Shown piece by piece: positions 57,559 to 64,000 of a stretch of DNA of 64,000 nucleotides. Made by a program: the position numbers and the translations under genes. A model generated the notes under the pieces. The model was not told the origin of the DNA. It searched no databases and was given only the letters and a program-made list of their open reading frames with translations. Numbering within the stretch: the stretch's first letter is position 1; the number at the start of each line of letters is the position of its first letter. The stretch is from Pedobacter mendelii (GTDB taxonomy: Bacteria; Bacteroidota; Bacteroidia; Sphingobacteriales; Sphingobacteriaceae), in contig NZ_BMDJ01000001.1 of assembly GCF_014635725.1 (NCBI RefSeq), forward strand, positions 186,001-250,000. The letters run 5' to 3'.

Positions 57559-60500
57559 CTAGAAGGTTAATTTAACGCCAAGGTTATAGGTTCTTGCCAA
57601 AGGATAATTTCCGTAATCAACACCAGGTGTTAAGTTAGAGCCGCCACTGTAATCAACCTCTGGGTTATAACCTTTATAATCGGTAATGGTAAAGGCATTA
57701 TCTACACTAGCATAAACACGAACATTGCTTACTTTAAGTGTGCTTGCCAAAGATTTAGCAAAAGTGTAGCCCAAAGTAATGTTGGTACACCTGAAATAAG
57801 AACCATCCTGGATGTAAAATGATGATAAACGCGTACTATTACTTTGTGTACCTGCACGGGAGGCACGATAGTTTAAGCCACTTCCAGGATTTGCTTCATT
57901 TCTGTAACGATCGGCAACTTCTGCATACTGGTTTCCAGAACCTTCAAAGTTATACAGATAATAATCCTGTCCATCTAATACCTGGTTACCGTATGAACCG
58001 TTGAAAGATGCCCTTAAATCGATTGTTTTATAAGAGGTATTTAACGCAAAACCATACGTAAATTTAGGGTATGGCGTACCGATAACTGTTTTATCAGCAT
58101 CGTTAACTATGCCATTTCCATCTGTATCCTGAAAATACAAATCACCAATTTTTGCAGGATTGGTTGCTGATGCCGAGGGTGCAACTTTACCAACATTATC
58201 TGCAGTTAAACGACCCAAAACCTTAAATCCGTAAAACATACCAACTGGTTGTCCTTCTTGAGTAATATGCGTTAAGTACGAACGCTCCGCACCGTTGGTT
58301 AAAATGGTACTCGCACCACCCATATTTAAAACTTTATTTCTGTTTAAAGAGATGTTACCACTTAAACCTAAGGTGAAGTTTTCTTTCTGTACAATTCTTC
58401 CATCAACCTGTATATCAAAACCTTTATTGCGTATTTTACTATCAGCCAGGTTAGTTAGGATGGATGAAGTACCAGATATTGCTGATATAGATTGATTAAA
58501 TAATAAGTTATATGAATAACTGAGGTAGTAATTGGCAATAACCGATACCCGGTTTTTGAATAAACCAATATCAGCACCAAAATTATATTGAGAAGTGGAT
58601 TCCCAACCCAGGTTTCCATCCTGAATGGCATTAGGCCAGATTGCCGTTGAAATTGTATTACCAAAAACAACACCTCCAGGCGCATTCATCTCCTGTTGTG
58701 TTCTGTAGTTAGGGATGTTATTGTTACCACTTAAACCCCAGCTTGCCCTAATTTTAACTGTAGATTGCTCACCAAGAAAGTTTTTGTAAAAATCCTCTTC
58801 CGATAAATTCCATCCAGCTGCAACAGACGGGAAATTGCCATACTTATTTAACGGGCCAAATCGTGATGAACCATCTCGCCGGAAGGAACCGCTTAAGAAA
58901 TATTTTCCAGCGTAATTATAGCTGAAACGACCAAAATAGGAAAGCAAAGTATTGGTCGATTTTGCCGCATTATCTAAAGCAAAGAAACTTGCATCAGCAC
59001 CTTTATCTGTAATTTCGCCAATATTATCATTCTGAAATCCCTTTGCAGAAACCCGAATTAAATCGCTTGTTGTTTTTTGAGCAGAATAACCCGCTAAAAC
59101 ATCAAGTTTATGTTTACCAAAAGTTTTGTTGTAGTTTAAGGTAAATTCAGCCAATTGATCAATTTGTTTTAAATTTTGAGCAATTGCATTTGCCGCAGCT
59201 AATGAAGCTGTAGAATATGGTGGGTTATTACCATTGCTTAAACTCGTAGGCAAATAATAATCATATTTCTCGCTATACGTTAGCATACCCACATTGGTTT
59301 TAAAGGTTAAGCCATCAATAATTTTATAATCGGCATTTGCATTGTAAGAACTTCTATCGCCTTTTCTAGAAATTTTTAATTGTTCTACTGTTGCAAGTGG
59401 GTTTTCAGGGTTTTGAATGCCATAAACTGATGCTAACGAAGCCATTCCGAATTGTATCGGGTTGCCATTGGCATCTCTGGCAGGTAAATATGGCAAGTAT
59501 ATTAAAGCCGACATCATCGGGCTTAAATTATAACGACCTTCCTGAACTTCACGGTTGCTGTTTTGTGTGTACGATATGTTTGCACCAACATGCAAGCGTT
59601 CACTCACATTTCCATCTATATTTGCCCTGAAATTGATTACCTTCTGATTGGTACTGGTAACAATACCATCATTATCTTGGTAACCGCCACTCATAAAATA
59701 CCTAACGTCTTTATTTCCACCTGAGAAAGAAAGGTTATGACGCTGAAAAGCTGCATTTCTATACAACTCATCCTGCCAATCTGTATTATACTTTGCAGGA
59801 ATAGCTTGTTGAGTAGAGAAATTATATAAATCAGTCGGGATACTTACGCTACTTCCATTACCAACATTGGCAATACGAGTGGTATTGTTATCTCCGAACA
59901 TCGTATCGTTCCAGGTTTTACCTGAATTTACCCATAAATCTTTATATGCATTATTACGCCCATCGATAAGCAGCTGAATAAACTGATCGGCATCCAATAA
60001 ATTGATTTTTTTTGCCAATTGAGATACGCCACCCTGAACATCATATTCAAAACGGCCTTTACCATCCTGACCTCTTTTTGTGGTAATTAAAACTACACCA
60101 CCAGATGCCCTTGAACCATAAATAGCAGCCGAGGCAGCATCTTTTAAAATATCTATGCTTTCGATATCTTCGGGGTTTATAGAAACATTATTTCCTGCCG
60201 GATAACCATCAATTACATATAGTGGATCGGAACTTGCATTAATTGAACCAATTCCACGTACCCTAATTTTTGTACCTGCATACGGCGCACCACTAGTTTG
60301 AGAAACCTGTACACCCGCAACCTTTCCAACCAAAGCCTGGCCAACTGTTGGCGAGGTTAAGTTAAGTTCGGCCGCTTTAACGCTACTAATTGCTCCTGTT
60401 ACATCAGATTTCCTGATTTTCTGATAACCAATAGCTACCACCTCATCGAGCATATTGGTACTTTCCTTTAAAGATATATTTAAAGTTTGCGTTGCAGATA

Positions 60501-60828
60501 CTGAAACTTCCTGTGCATCGTAGCCAACAAAAGTAAAAACTAAGGTTGCAGCTTCATCTAGTGAAATTGAATATTTTCCGTTGCTATCTGTAACAGTAGT
60601 TTTTTTAGTTTTTTTATCATAAATGCTTACACCTGGAATCGGTAGCTGCTTATTATCTGTTACCACACCGCTTATGGTAAAAACTACTTTACTTTTGAGA
60701 ACAGATATATCGCTTGCATATTTATTTAAAGCCATAATTGGCGAATTACAAATTGCAAGTAATCCTAAAGGCAAAAGCAATTTTCTGCACGTATTTTTAA
60801 TACCTGCACTGAAAAAAAATGATGTCAT
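57559..60828 (-). CDS. SusC/RagA-family TonB-linked outer-membrane transporter (locus 2)
   Basis: 1089 residues. The N-terminus (TCRKLLLPLGLLAICNSPIM) is an export signal preceded by a longer cytoplasmic start than usual. The CarboxypepD_reg-like domain (FTISGVVTDNKQLPIPGVSI), TonB-box/SusC region (LDEVVAIGYQKIRKSDVTGA), plug (SPTVGQALVGKVAGVQVSQT, DPLYVIDGYPAGNNVSI, DIESIDILKDAASAAIYGSR) and barrel are complete, ending in YNLGVKLTF. It is the first gene of the locus 2 unit susC-susD and perhaps GDPD. The upstream region has a -7 box overlapping a 7-bp inverted repeat. Confidence 0.95.
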   Translation of the reverse strand: MTSFFFSAGIKNTCRKLLLPLGLLAICNSPIMALNKYASDISVLKSKVVFTISGVVTDNKQLPIPGVSIYDKKTKKTTVTDSNGKYSISLDEAATLVFTFVGYDAQEVSVSATQTLNISLKESTNMLDEVVAIGYQKIRKSDVTGAISSVKAAELNLTSPTVGQALVGKVAGVQVSQTSGAPYAGTKIRVRGIGSINASSDPLYVIDGYPAGNNVSINPEDIESIDILKDAASAAIYGSRASGGVVLITTKRGQDGKGRFEYDVQGGVSQLAKKINLLDADQFIQLLIDGRNNAYKDLWVNSGKTWNDTMFGDNNTTRIANVGNGSSVSIPTDLYNFSTQQAIPAKYNTDWQDELYRNAAFQRHNLSFSGGNKDVRYFMSGGYQDNDGIVTSTNQKVINFRANIDGNVSERLHVGANISYTQNSNREVQEGRYNLSPMMSALIYLPYLPARDANGNPIQFGMASLASVYGIQNPENPLATVEQLKISRKGDRSSYNANADYKIIDGLTFKTNVGMLTYSEKYDYYLPTSLSNGNNPPYSTASLAAANAIAQNLKQIDQLAEFTLNYNKTFGKHKLDVLAGYSAQKTTSDLIRVSAKGFQNDNIGEITDKGADASFFALDNAAKSTNTLLSYFGRFSYNYAGKYFLSGSFRRDGSSRFGPLNKYGNFPSVAAGWNLSEEDFYKNFLGEQSTVKIRASWGLSGNNNIPNYRTQQEMNAPGGVVFGNTISTAIWPNAIQDGNLGWESTSQYNFGADIGLFKNRVSVIANYYLSYSYNLLFNQSISAISGTSSILTNLADSKIRNKGFDIQVDGRIVQKENFTLGLSGNISLNRNKVLNMGGASTILTNGAERSYLTHITQEGQPVGMFYGFKVLGRLTADNVGKVAPSASATNPAKIGDLYFQDTDGNGIVNDADKTVIGTPYPKFTYGFALNTSYKTIDLRASFNGSYGNQVLDGQDYYLYNFEGSGNQYAEVADRYRNEANPGSGLNYRASRAGTQSNSTRLSSFYIQDGSYFRCTNITLGYTFAKSLASTLKVSNVRVYASVDNAFTITDYKGYNPEVDYSGGSNLTPGVDYGNYPLARTYNLGVKLTF

Positions 60829-61137
60829 CTTTTTGTTTTAGTAATGATTTTGAATAATTTATGGATTAATGTTTTTAAAGGCATGTAGAGATCAGATTCA
60901 CATAGGCAAATTATTTTAATTAAAAACAAGCTCGTTTTTTGATCGCTTTAATTAAGGCAAAAGTATAAGTGTACTTTTAACACTATGTATAACTAATGTT
61001 AACTCTGCAATAACGTTTTAGTGCAAAAATTTTAAAACACGGTTTAGCCGCCATTCTTAACAAAAATTATCCTCATAAAATTAATACACCATTAATATGC
61101 TCTTAATGGAACATGGCAGCTTGCAAAAATTTATTTC
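60829..61137. other. Divergent intergenic region between susC (locus 2) and the YdcF-like gene
   Basis: 309 bp, AT-rich and without a gene. Apart from the dyad and -7 box at 60958-60978 nothing is recognised; no TAnnTTTG box is evident for the rightward gene. Confidence 0.6.
60958..60978 (-). promoter_or_regulatory. -7 box (TACTTTTG) within an inverted repeat upstream of susC locus 2
   Basis: The minus strand carries TACTTTTG at 60965-60958. The same bases form one arm of AAAAGTA-TAAGTG-TACTTTT (60959-60978), a 7-bp inverted repeat with a 6-bp spacer. A repressor bound there would block the promoter. The predicted leader is about 125 nt. Confidence 0.4.
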
Positions 61138-62400
61138 ATGAGGATATCATTTACACTTCTGCTCCTTTGGTTATTTTTATTTCAGGTAAATGCACAACCA
61201 AAGAATGTTAGTCAGTCTTACCAGTTAGTTATTGGTAAAAACCAATCTTACCCATACATTCAGTATAAAAGTTATTACCTACTAAACCTTATGCACGAAA
61301 TCCCGGATTTGAGGAAAGCCATAACGGAAGATGAGGTATTACAAAAGCTGTTAAAGGATAAAACAAACAATGCCGCAAATGCTATAAAAACCTGTGGACA
61401 AGACATTTCCTGTTATGCCAACACAATAAAGTTTAGTGAAGCAGAAATTTCATTAGTAAATGAAAGACTAAACGCTTTATATAAGATAAACAACGTTTTT
61501 GGAAAAACCTTGAAGACACACTTATTACCATCGGGCTGTTATGGCTTATTTTCTGATTTACCTGAAAAAGAAGTTTTGTTGAAGGCCTGGGAACAAGATG
61601 CAAAAGCAATCAACTATGCAATTGGTGTCTATGTTGAAGGTAAAAAACCAAATTATCCTAAAATAGATTCTATCGCTTTCAGTCAAAACGATAAACAATA
61701 CCCTGAACTTGTTGCTTCAAATATAATGCTTAGTGTAACTGGTGATAAAAAACTCTTTTTTGAGCCATCGATGAATTTTGCTTTAGGTGCACTAGAATTA
61801 AATGGCAGATTAGAAGCTGCTGATTACGAACCAATGGCTACAGGTATTAACCAATCGGTAGTTGGGCAAATCAAAAAAACAAATTTCAATAATTACAAAT
61901 ACAGCGTAATTCTGGTTCCTGGTGCAGGACCAGAAGATAAGGAAACTGAATTAAGTGCAGGTGGCATCATACGCTGCAGAATTGCGGCTATTCAATACCT
62001 CAAGGGTATGGCACCTTTTATTGTCGTATCTGGCGGAAGGGTTCATCCTTATAAAACAAAATATAGCGAGGCATATGAAATGAAAAAATTCATGGTAAAT
62101 ACTTTAAATATTCCTGAAAATGCGGTAATCATTGAGACTCATGCAAGGCACACTACAACTAATTTACGCAATTGTATCCGTTTGATGTTTCGCTATGGTA
62201 TGCCAATGGATAAGCCCGGATTGGTAAGCACAACTAAATCAACAATTCCTTACATAGAAGGTTTACTAGCAGAAGGCTGTAAAAAGGAACTTGGATATTA
62301 CCCTTACAAAATCGGACAAAAACTAAGTGAGACTGAGGTCGAATTTTATCCCAATACCATGTCACTACAAATTGATTTTGACGAACCTTTAGATCCTTAA
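61138..62400 (+). CDS. Exported YdcF/ElyC-type (DUF218) protein with N-terminal extension
   Basis: 420 residues. Signal peptide MRISFTLLLLWLFLFQVNAQ. Residues about 25-245 are a helical extension not recognised (FSEAEISLVNERLNALYKIN, LLPSGCYGLFSDLPEKE). Residues about 255-400 match the DUF218/YdcF fold: VILVPGAGPED, AGGIIRCRIAAIQYLKGMAP, FIVVSGGRVHPYKTKYSEAYE, NIPENAVIIETHARHTTTNL. In E. coli, ElyC and SanA of this superfamily affect envelope polysaccharide and permeability. The next gene starts 2 bp after the stop, so the two are cotranscribed. Confidence 0.82.
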   Translation: MRISFTLLLLWLFLFQVNAQPKNVSQSYQLVIGKNQSYPYIQYKSYYLLNLMHEIPDLRKAITEDEVLQKLLKDKTNNAANAIKTCGQDISCYANTIKFSEAEISLVNERLNALYKINNVFGKTLKTHLLPSGCYGLFSDLPEKEVLLKAWEQDAKAINYAIGVYVEGKKPNYPKIDSIAFSQNDKQYPELVASNIMLSVTGDKKLFFEPSMNFALGALELNGRLEAADYEPMATGINQSVVGQIKKTNFNNYKYSVILVPGAGPEDKETELSAGGIIRCRIAAIQYLKGMAPFIVVSGGRVHPYKTKYSEAYEMKKFMVNTLNIPENAVIIETHARHTTTNLRNCIRLMFRYGMPMDKPGLVSTTKSTIPYIEGLLAEGCKKELGYYPYKIGQKLSETEVEFYPNTMSLQIDFDEPLDP

Positions 62401-62401
62401 C

Positions 62402-63268
62402 ATGAAACTTTTAAGCGCTGCAATATTAACAGGCCTGGTGTTGACTACATTCAGTTACCAACCAATTTCAGGAAACATCACTAAATCTTTCACACTTGAT
62501 TCTTTAGGTGCCTGTCAAGGCATTACTTATCAAAATGGAAAGTATTTTCTATATGGCGACCGCGAGGTTGGTGTAATGAGAGAGTATAGTTTTAAAAACG
62601 ACTCGCTAATTTATCAGCAAAATGAATATCGTTTTACCATTAAAGGCGAAAATGTGATTAAACATCCAACAGGAATTGCTTATAGAAAAGGAATGCCCAC
62701 TTTCGTAGGAAACTCTGTACGTCAAAATGCAGAAGGAACGTTGTGGAAAGCTATGATATATTCAATTAATTGGACAGGATTTCTAAAAAGAAAAACTTTA
62801 GATGGCAATCTATTAAAAACTATAGAAGATGATGCCTGTATTCAGGGCACTCGACCAGCATACGTAAAATATAATGGAAAATGGTTTATGGCAACTGCAG
62901 ATTATGGCATTAGCGCAAACGAAGTTAGATTATATGATGCCGCTAAGCTTGTCAAAGCAGATAAAACAAGCGAAAGCGGTTTACTTTATAAAAAATTTAC
63001 TTGTTCACCATGGGTCCAAAACTTGCATTTTATAGAAAGCAAGGGCATATTAGTTCTCATCCAAAATCAAGTTGAAGGCCGTAAATGGCGATTAACTTTT
63101 CTTGATTTAAGTAAATCCTTAGCAAACGGCCGTGAAGAAGTTATAAAAGTTATCGAAACAGATAAAACAGATGAACTTGAAGGATTTACCCTAACGGATA
63201 ATGAAAGCAAGGGAATTGCAGTAAGTTCTTCAAGAAAAAACAATGTAAGCTTAATGAATATTTTGTGA
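62402..63268 (+). CDS. Secreted hypothetical protein, propeller-like
   Basis: 288 residues. Signal peptide around MKLLSAAILTGLVLTTFSYQ. The mature part shows blade-like repeats (ACQGITYQNGKYFLYGDREV, HPTGIAYRKGMPTFVGNS, RPAYVKYNGKWFMATADYG, ELEGFTLTDNESKGIAVSSS), suggesting a beta-propeller. No catalytic motif is recognised. It follows the YdcF-like gene by 1 bp. Its TGA stop (63266-63268) overlaps the 3' end of the convergent tRNA-Lys gene. Confidence 0.72.
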   Translation: MKLLSAAILTGLVLTTFSYQPISGNITKSFTLDSLGACQGITYQNGKYFLYGDREVGVMREYSFKNDSLIYQQNEYRFTIKGENVIKHPTGIAYRKGMPTFVGNSVRQNAEGTLWKAMIYSINWTGFLKRKTLDGNLLKTIEDDACIQGTRPAYVKYNGKWFMATADYGISANEVRLYDAAKLVKADKTSESGLLYKKFTCSPWVQNLHFIESKGILVLIQNQVEGRKWRLTFLDLSKSLANGREEVIKVIETDKTDELEGFTLTDNESKGIAVSSSRKNNVSLMNIL

Positions 63269-63338
63269 CCCCTCAGGGGTTCGAACCCTGGACCCACAGA
63301 TTAAGAGTCTGTTGCTCTACCAACTGAGCTAAGGAGTC
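63266..63338 (-). tRNA. tRNA-Lys (anticodon CTT)
   Basis: 73 nt on the minus strand. Acceptor stem GACTCCT/AGGGGTC (one T-G pair) with discriminator A, D-arm with AGCTCAGTTGGTAGAGC, anticodon stem ACAGA/TCTGT around loop CTCTTAA (anticodon CTT at 63305-63303), and T-arm with GGTTCGAACC. CCA is not encoded. The last three bases overlap the stop codon of the convergent propeller-like gene. A T-rich stretch inside that gene (complement of 63234-63239) may end the transcript. Confidence 0.96.
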
Positions 63339-63351
63339 ATTGTTTATTAAT

Positions 63352-63359
63352 CAAATATA
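63352..63359 (-). promoter_or_regulatory. -7 box (TATATTTG) for tRNA-Lys
   Basis: A perfect match on the minus strand, ending 13 bp before the mature tRNA 5' end. Confidence 0.55.
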
Positions 63360-63416
63360 AAATAAAAAGGGTAATATAAATAAATATGCCTCCCTAATAA
63401 TCTACCTATAAGAAAA

Positions 63417-63782
63417 TTACTTTTCTGATAGAACTGCACTAATGCCATCTGCCAGTTTTTTCATTTTTATGTAGCCAGTAATCGAAGTATTTTTCTTGTC
63501 AAAATTGATTTTTAAAAATCCTTTCGTTGCTTTCAAACTAATTTTTTCACCATTAAATAAATTGATAGAAGTATTAATATTTTGATCCAATTTAAATTCC
63601 GTATTTAATTGGTGAGCAATGTACACTTCCAATTTGTCAGTTTTACTTTCTGGATAATTGGCAGCATAGGTAAATTCTGTTTCAGAATCTTTTATATTGA
63701 TACTTAAATTTGTATAGTTGTTTTTACAGCCAAAGCTTAAGGTAATAACTGAAAGCAAAATGGCGCAGATAATACTTTTCAT
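63417..63782 (-). CDS. Small hypothetical lipoprotein
   Basis: 121 residues, family not recognised. Lipobox SVITLSFGC at about Cys19. The mature part is a predicted beta-rich domain (TNLSINIKDSETEFTYAANY, KLEVYIAHQLNTEF, GFLKINFDKKNTSITGYIKM) with no catalytic motif. It follows the barrel protein at the window edge in the same direction after about 100 bp and could be its accessory lipoprotein, but this cannot be tested here. Confidence 0.65.
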   Translation of the reverse strand: MKSIICAILLSVITLSFGCKNNYTNLSINIKDSETEFTYAANYPESKTDKLEVYIAHQLNTEFKLDQNINTSINLFNGEKISLKATKGFLKINFDKKNTSITGYIKMKKLADGISAVLSEK

Positions 63783-63884
63783 TTCTTTATAATTAAGTTC
63801 TTAGATAGTCTTTTGTTCGTTGGTGATTAATCATTGTTTATCCCCGTAGCTGATTTAATATTGAAATTTTATTGCTAATTTAAT

Positions 63885-64000
63885 CTATCCCCCAGCCCTA
63901 CCTTTAATATCATCAGTTGCAGTATTACGTGATCGAGCCGATTTCACATTCTGATTACCGAAACTGTAACTCACACTTAAATTTGCCTTTCTACTTGTGT
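63885..64000 (-). CDS. C-terminus of an outer-membrane beta-barrel protein (5' part beyond the window)
   Basis: The minus strand is open from the window edge to TAG at 63887-63885, giving 38 codons. The visible residues (ANLSVSYSFGNQNVKSARSR followed by NTATDDIKGRAGG) are the characteristic end of the Bacteroidota outer-membrane barrel family related to TonB receptors, in which a last strand with YSFG is followed by a charged R-x-R tail. The identity of the rest cannot be seen. Confidence 0.7.
   Translation of the reverse strand, partial: TSRKANLSVSYSFGNQNVKSARSRNTATDDIKGRAGG

Overview
The window reads as chromosomal DNA of a Bacteroidota bacterium, most likely Sphingobacteriaceae and close to Pedobacter. 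It is AT-rich. It carries two SusC/SusD pairs, a DUF4249/TonB-receptor pair, a bacillithiol synthase, Bacteroidota-style Crp/Fnr and SurA proteins, lipoproteins with SusD-like lipoboxes, and more than a dozen -7 boxes of the Bacteroidota type (TAnnTTTG) just upstream of genes. There is no rRNA, CRISPR array, phage or intact insertion sequence. Species assignment is inference; no database was searched.

Layout. 1-8.1 kb: the end of a secreted lactonase-type propeller, then a minus-strand block with a J-domain/KTSC protein, a GH35 beta-galactosidase, bshA, a GxxExxY protein, two small envelope proteins and tilS. 8.1-15 kb: cell-envelope and housekeeping genes: an OstA/LptA-like protein, rdgB with an unknown partner, a miniature SurA-like protein without PPIase domains, full surA and a MoxR ATPase. 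15-23.8 kb: a GDPD-fold protein lacking both catalytic histidines, a tandem NTF2-like protein, an M28 peptidase, cysS, msrA, an iron/2-oxoglutarate oxygenase, and a Crp/Fnr regulator with an FNR-like palindrome in front of a fatty-acid-hydroxylase gene. 23.8-28 kb: a serine hydrolase that looks like a GH3-AmpC fusion without its GH3 catalytic domain, an overlapping amidohydrolase, and an XRE/DUF4870 membrane regulator. 28.0-28.9 kb: a gene-free mosaic of nested direct repeats. 28.9-34.3 kb: mutL, two rhomboids, an endonuclease/phosphatase-fold protein and a nitroreductase. 34.4-41.5 kb: a secreted macroglobulin-domain protein with a TonB plug, a D-2-hydroxyacid dehydrogenase and a TonB receptor/DUF4249 pair.

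41.6-60.8 kb is the accessory core. A polysaccharide utilisation locus runs on the minus strand: a transmembrane propeller regulator with a LuxR-type HTH (54000-51082), susC, susD, a GH30 enzyme, a GH5-CBM6-like enzyme and, 13 bp further, a seven-haem cytochrome c. The regulator would sense a glycan fragment outside the membrane and activate the susC promoter. SusC/D would capture and import the glycan, and the GH30/GH5 pair would cut it; a beta-glucan is the best guess. Behind the regulator lie an SGNH hydrolase, a canonical GDPD and a second SusC/D pair with no glycoside hydrolase. 61.1-64 kb: a YdcF-like protein and a secreted propeller-like protein, a convergent tRNA-Lys(CTT) that overlaps the latter's stop codon, a small lipoprotein, and the C-terminus of an outer-membrane barrel protein at the right edge.

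No wholly new system is obvious. The strongest leads are the histidine-less GDPD, the PPIase-less SurA relative, the nested repeat mosaic upstream of mutL, and the FNR-like site at about -42 of the fatty-acid-hydroxylase promoter.
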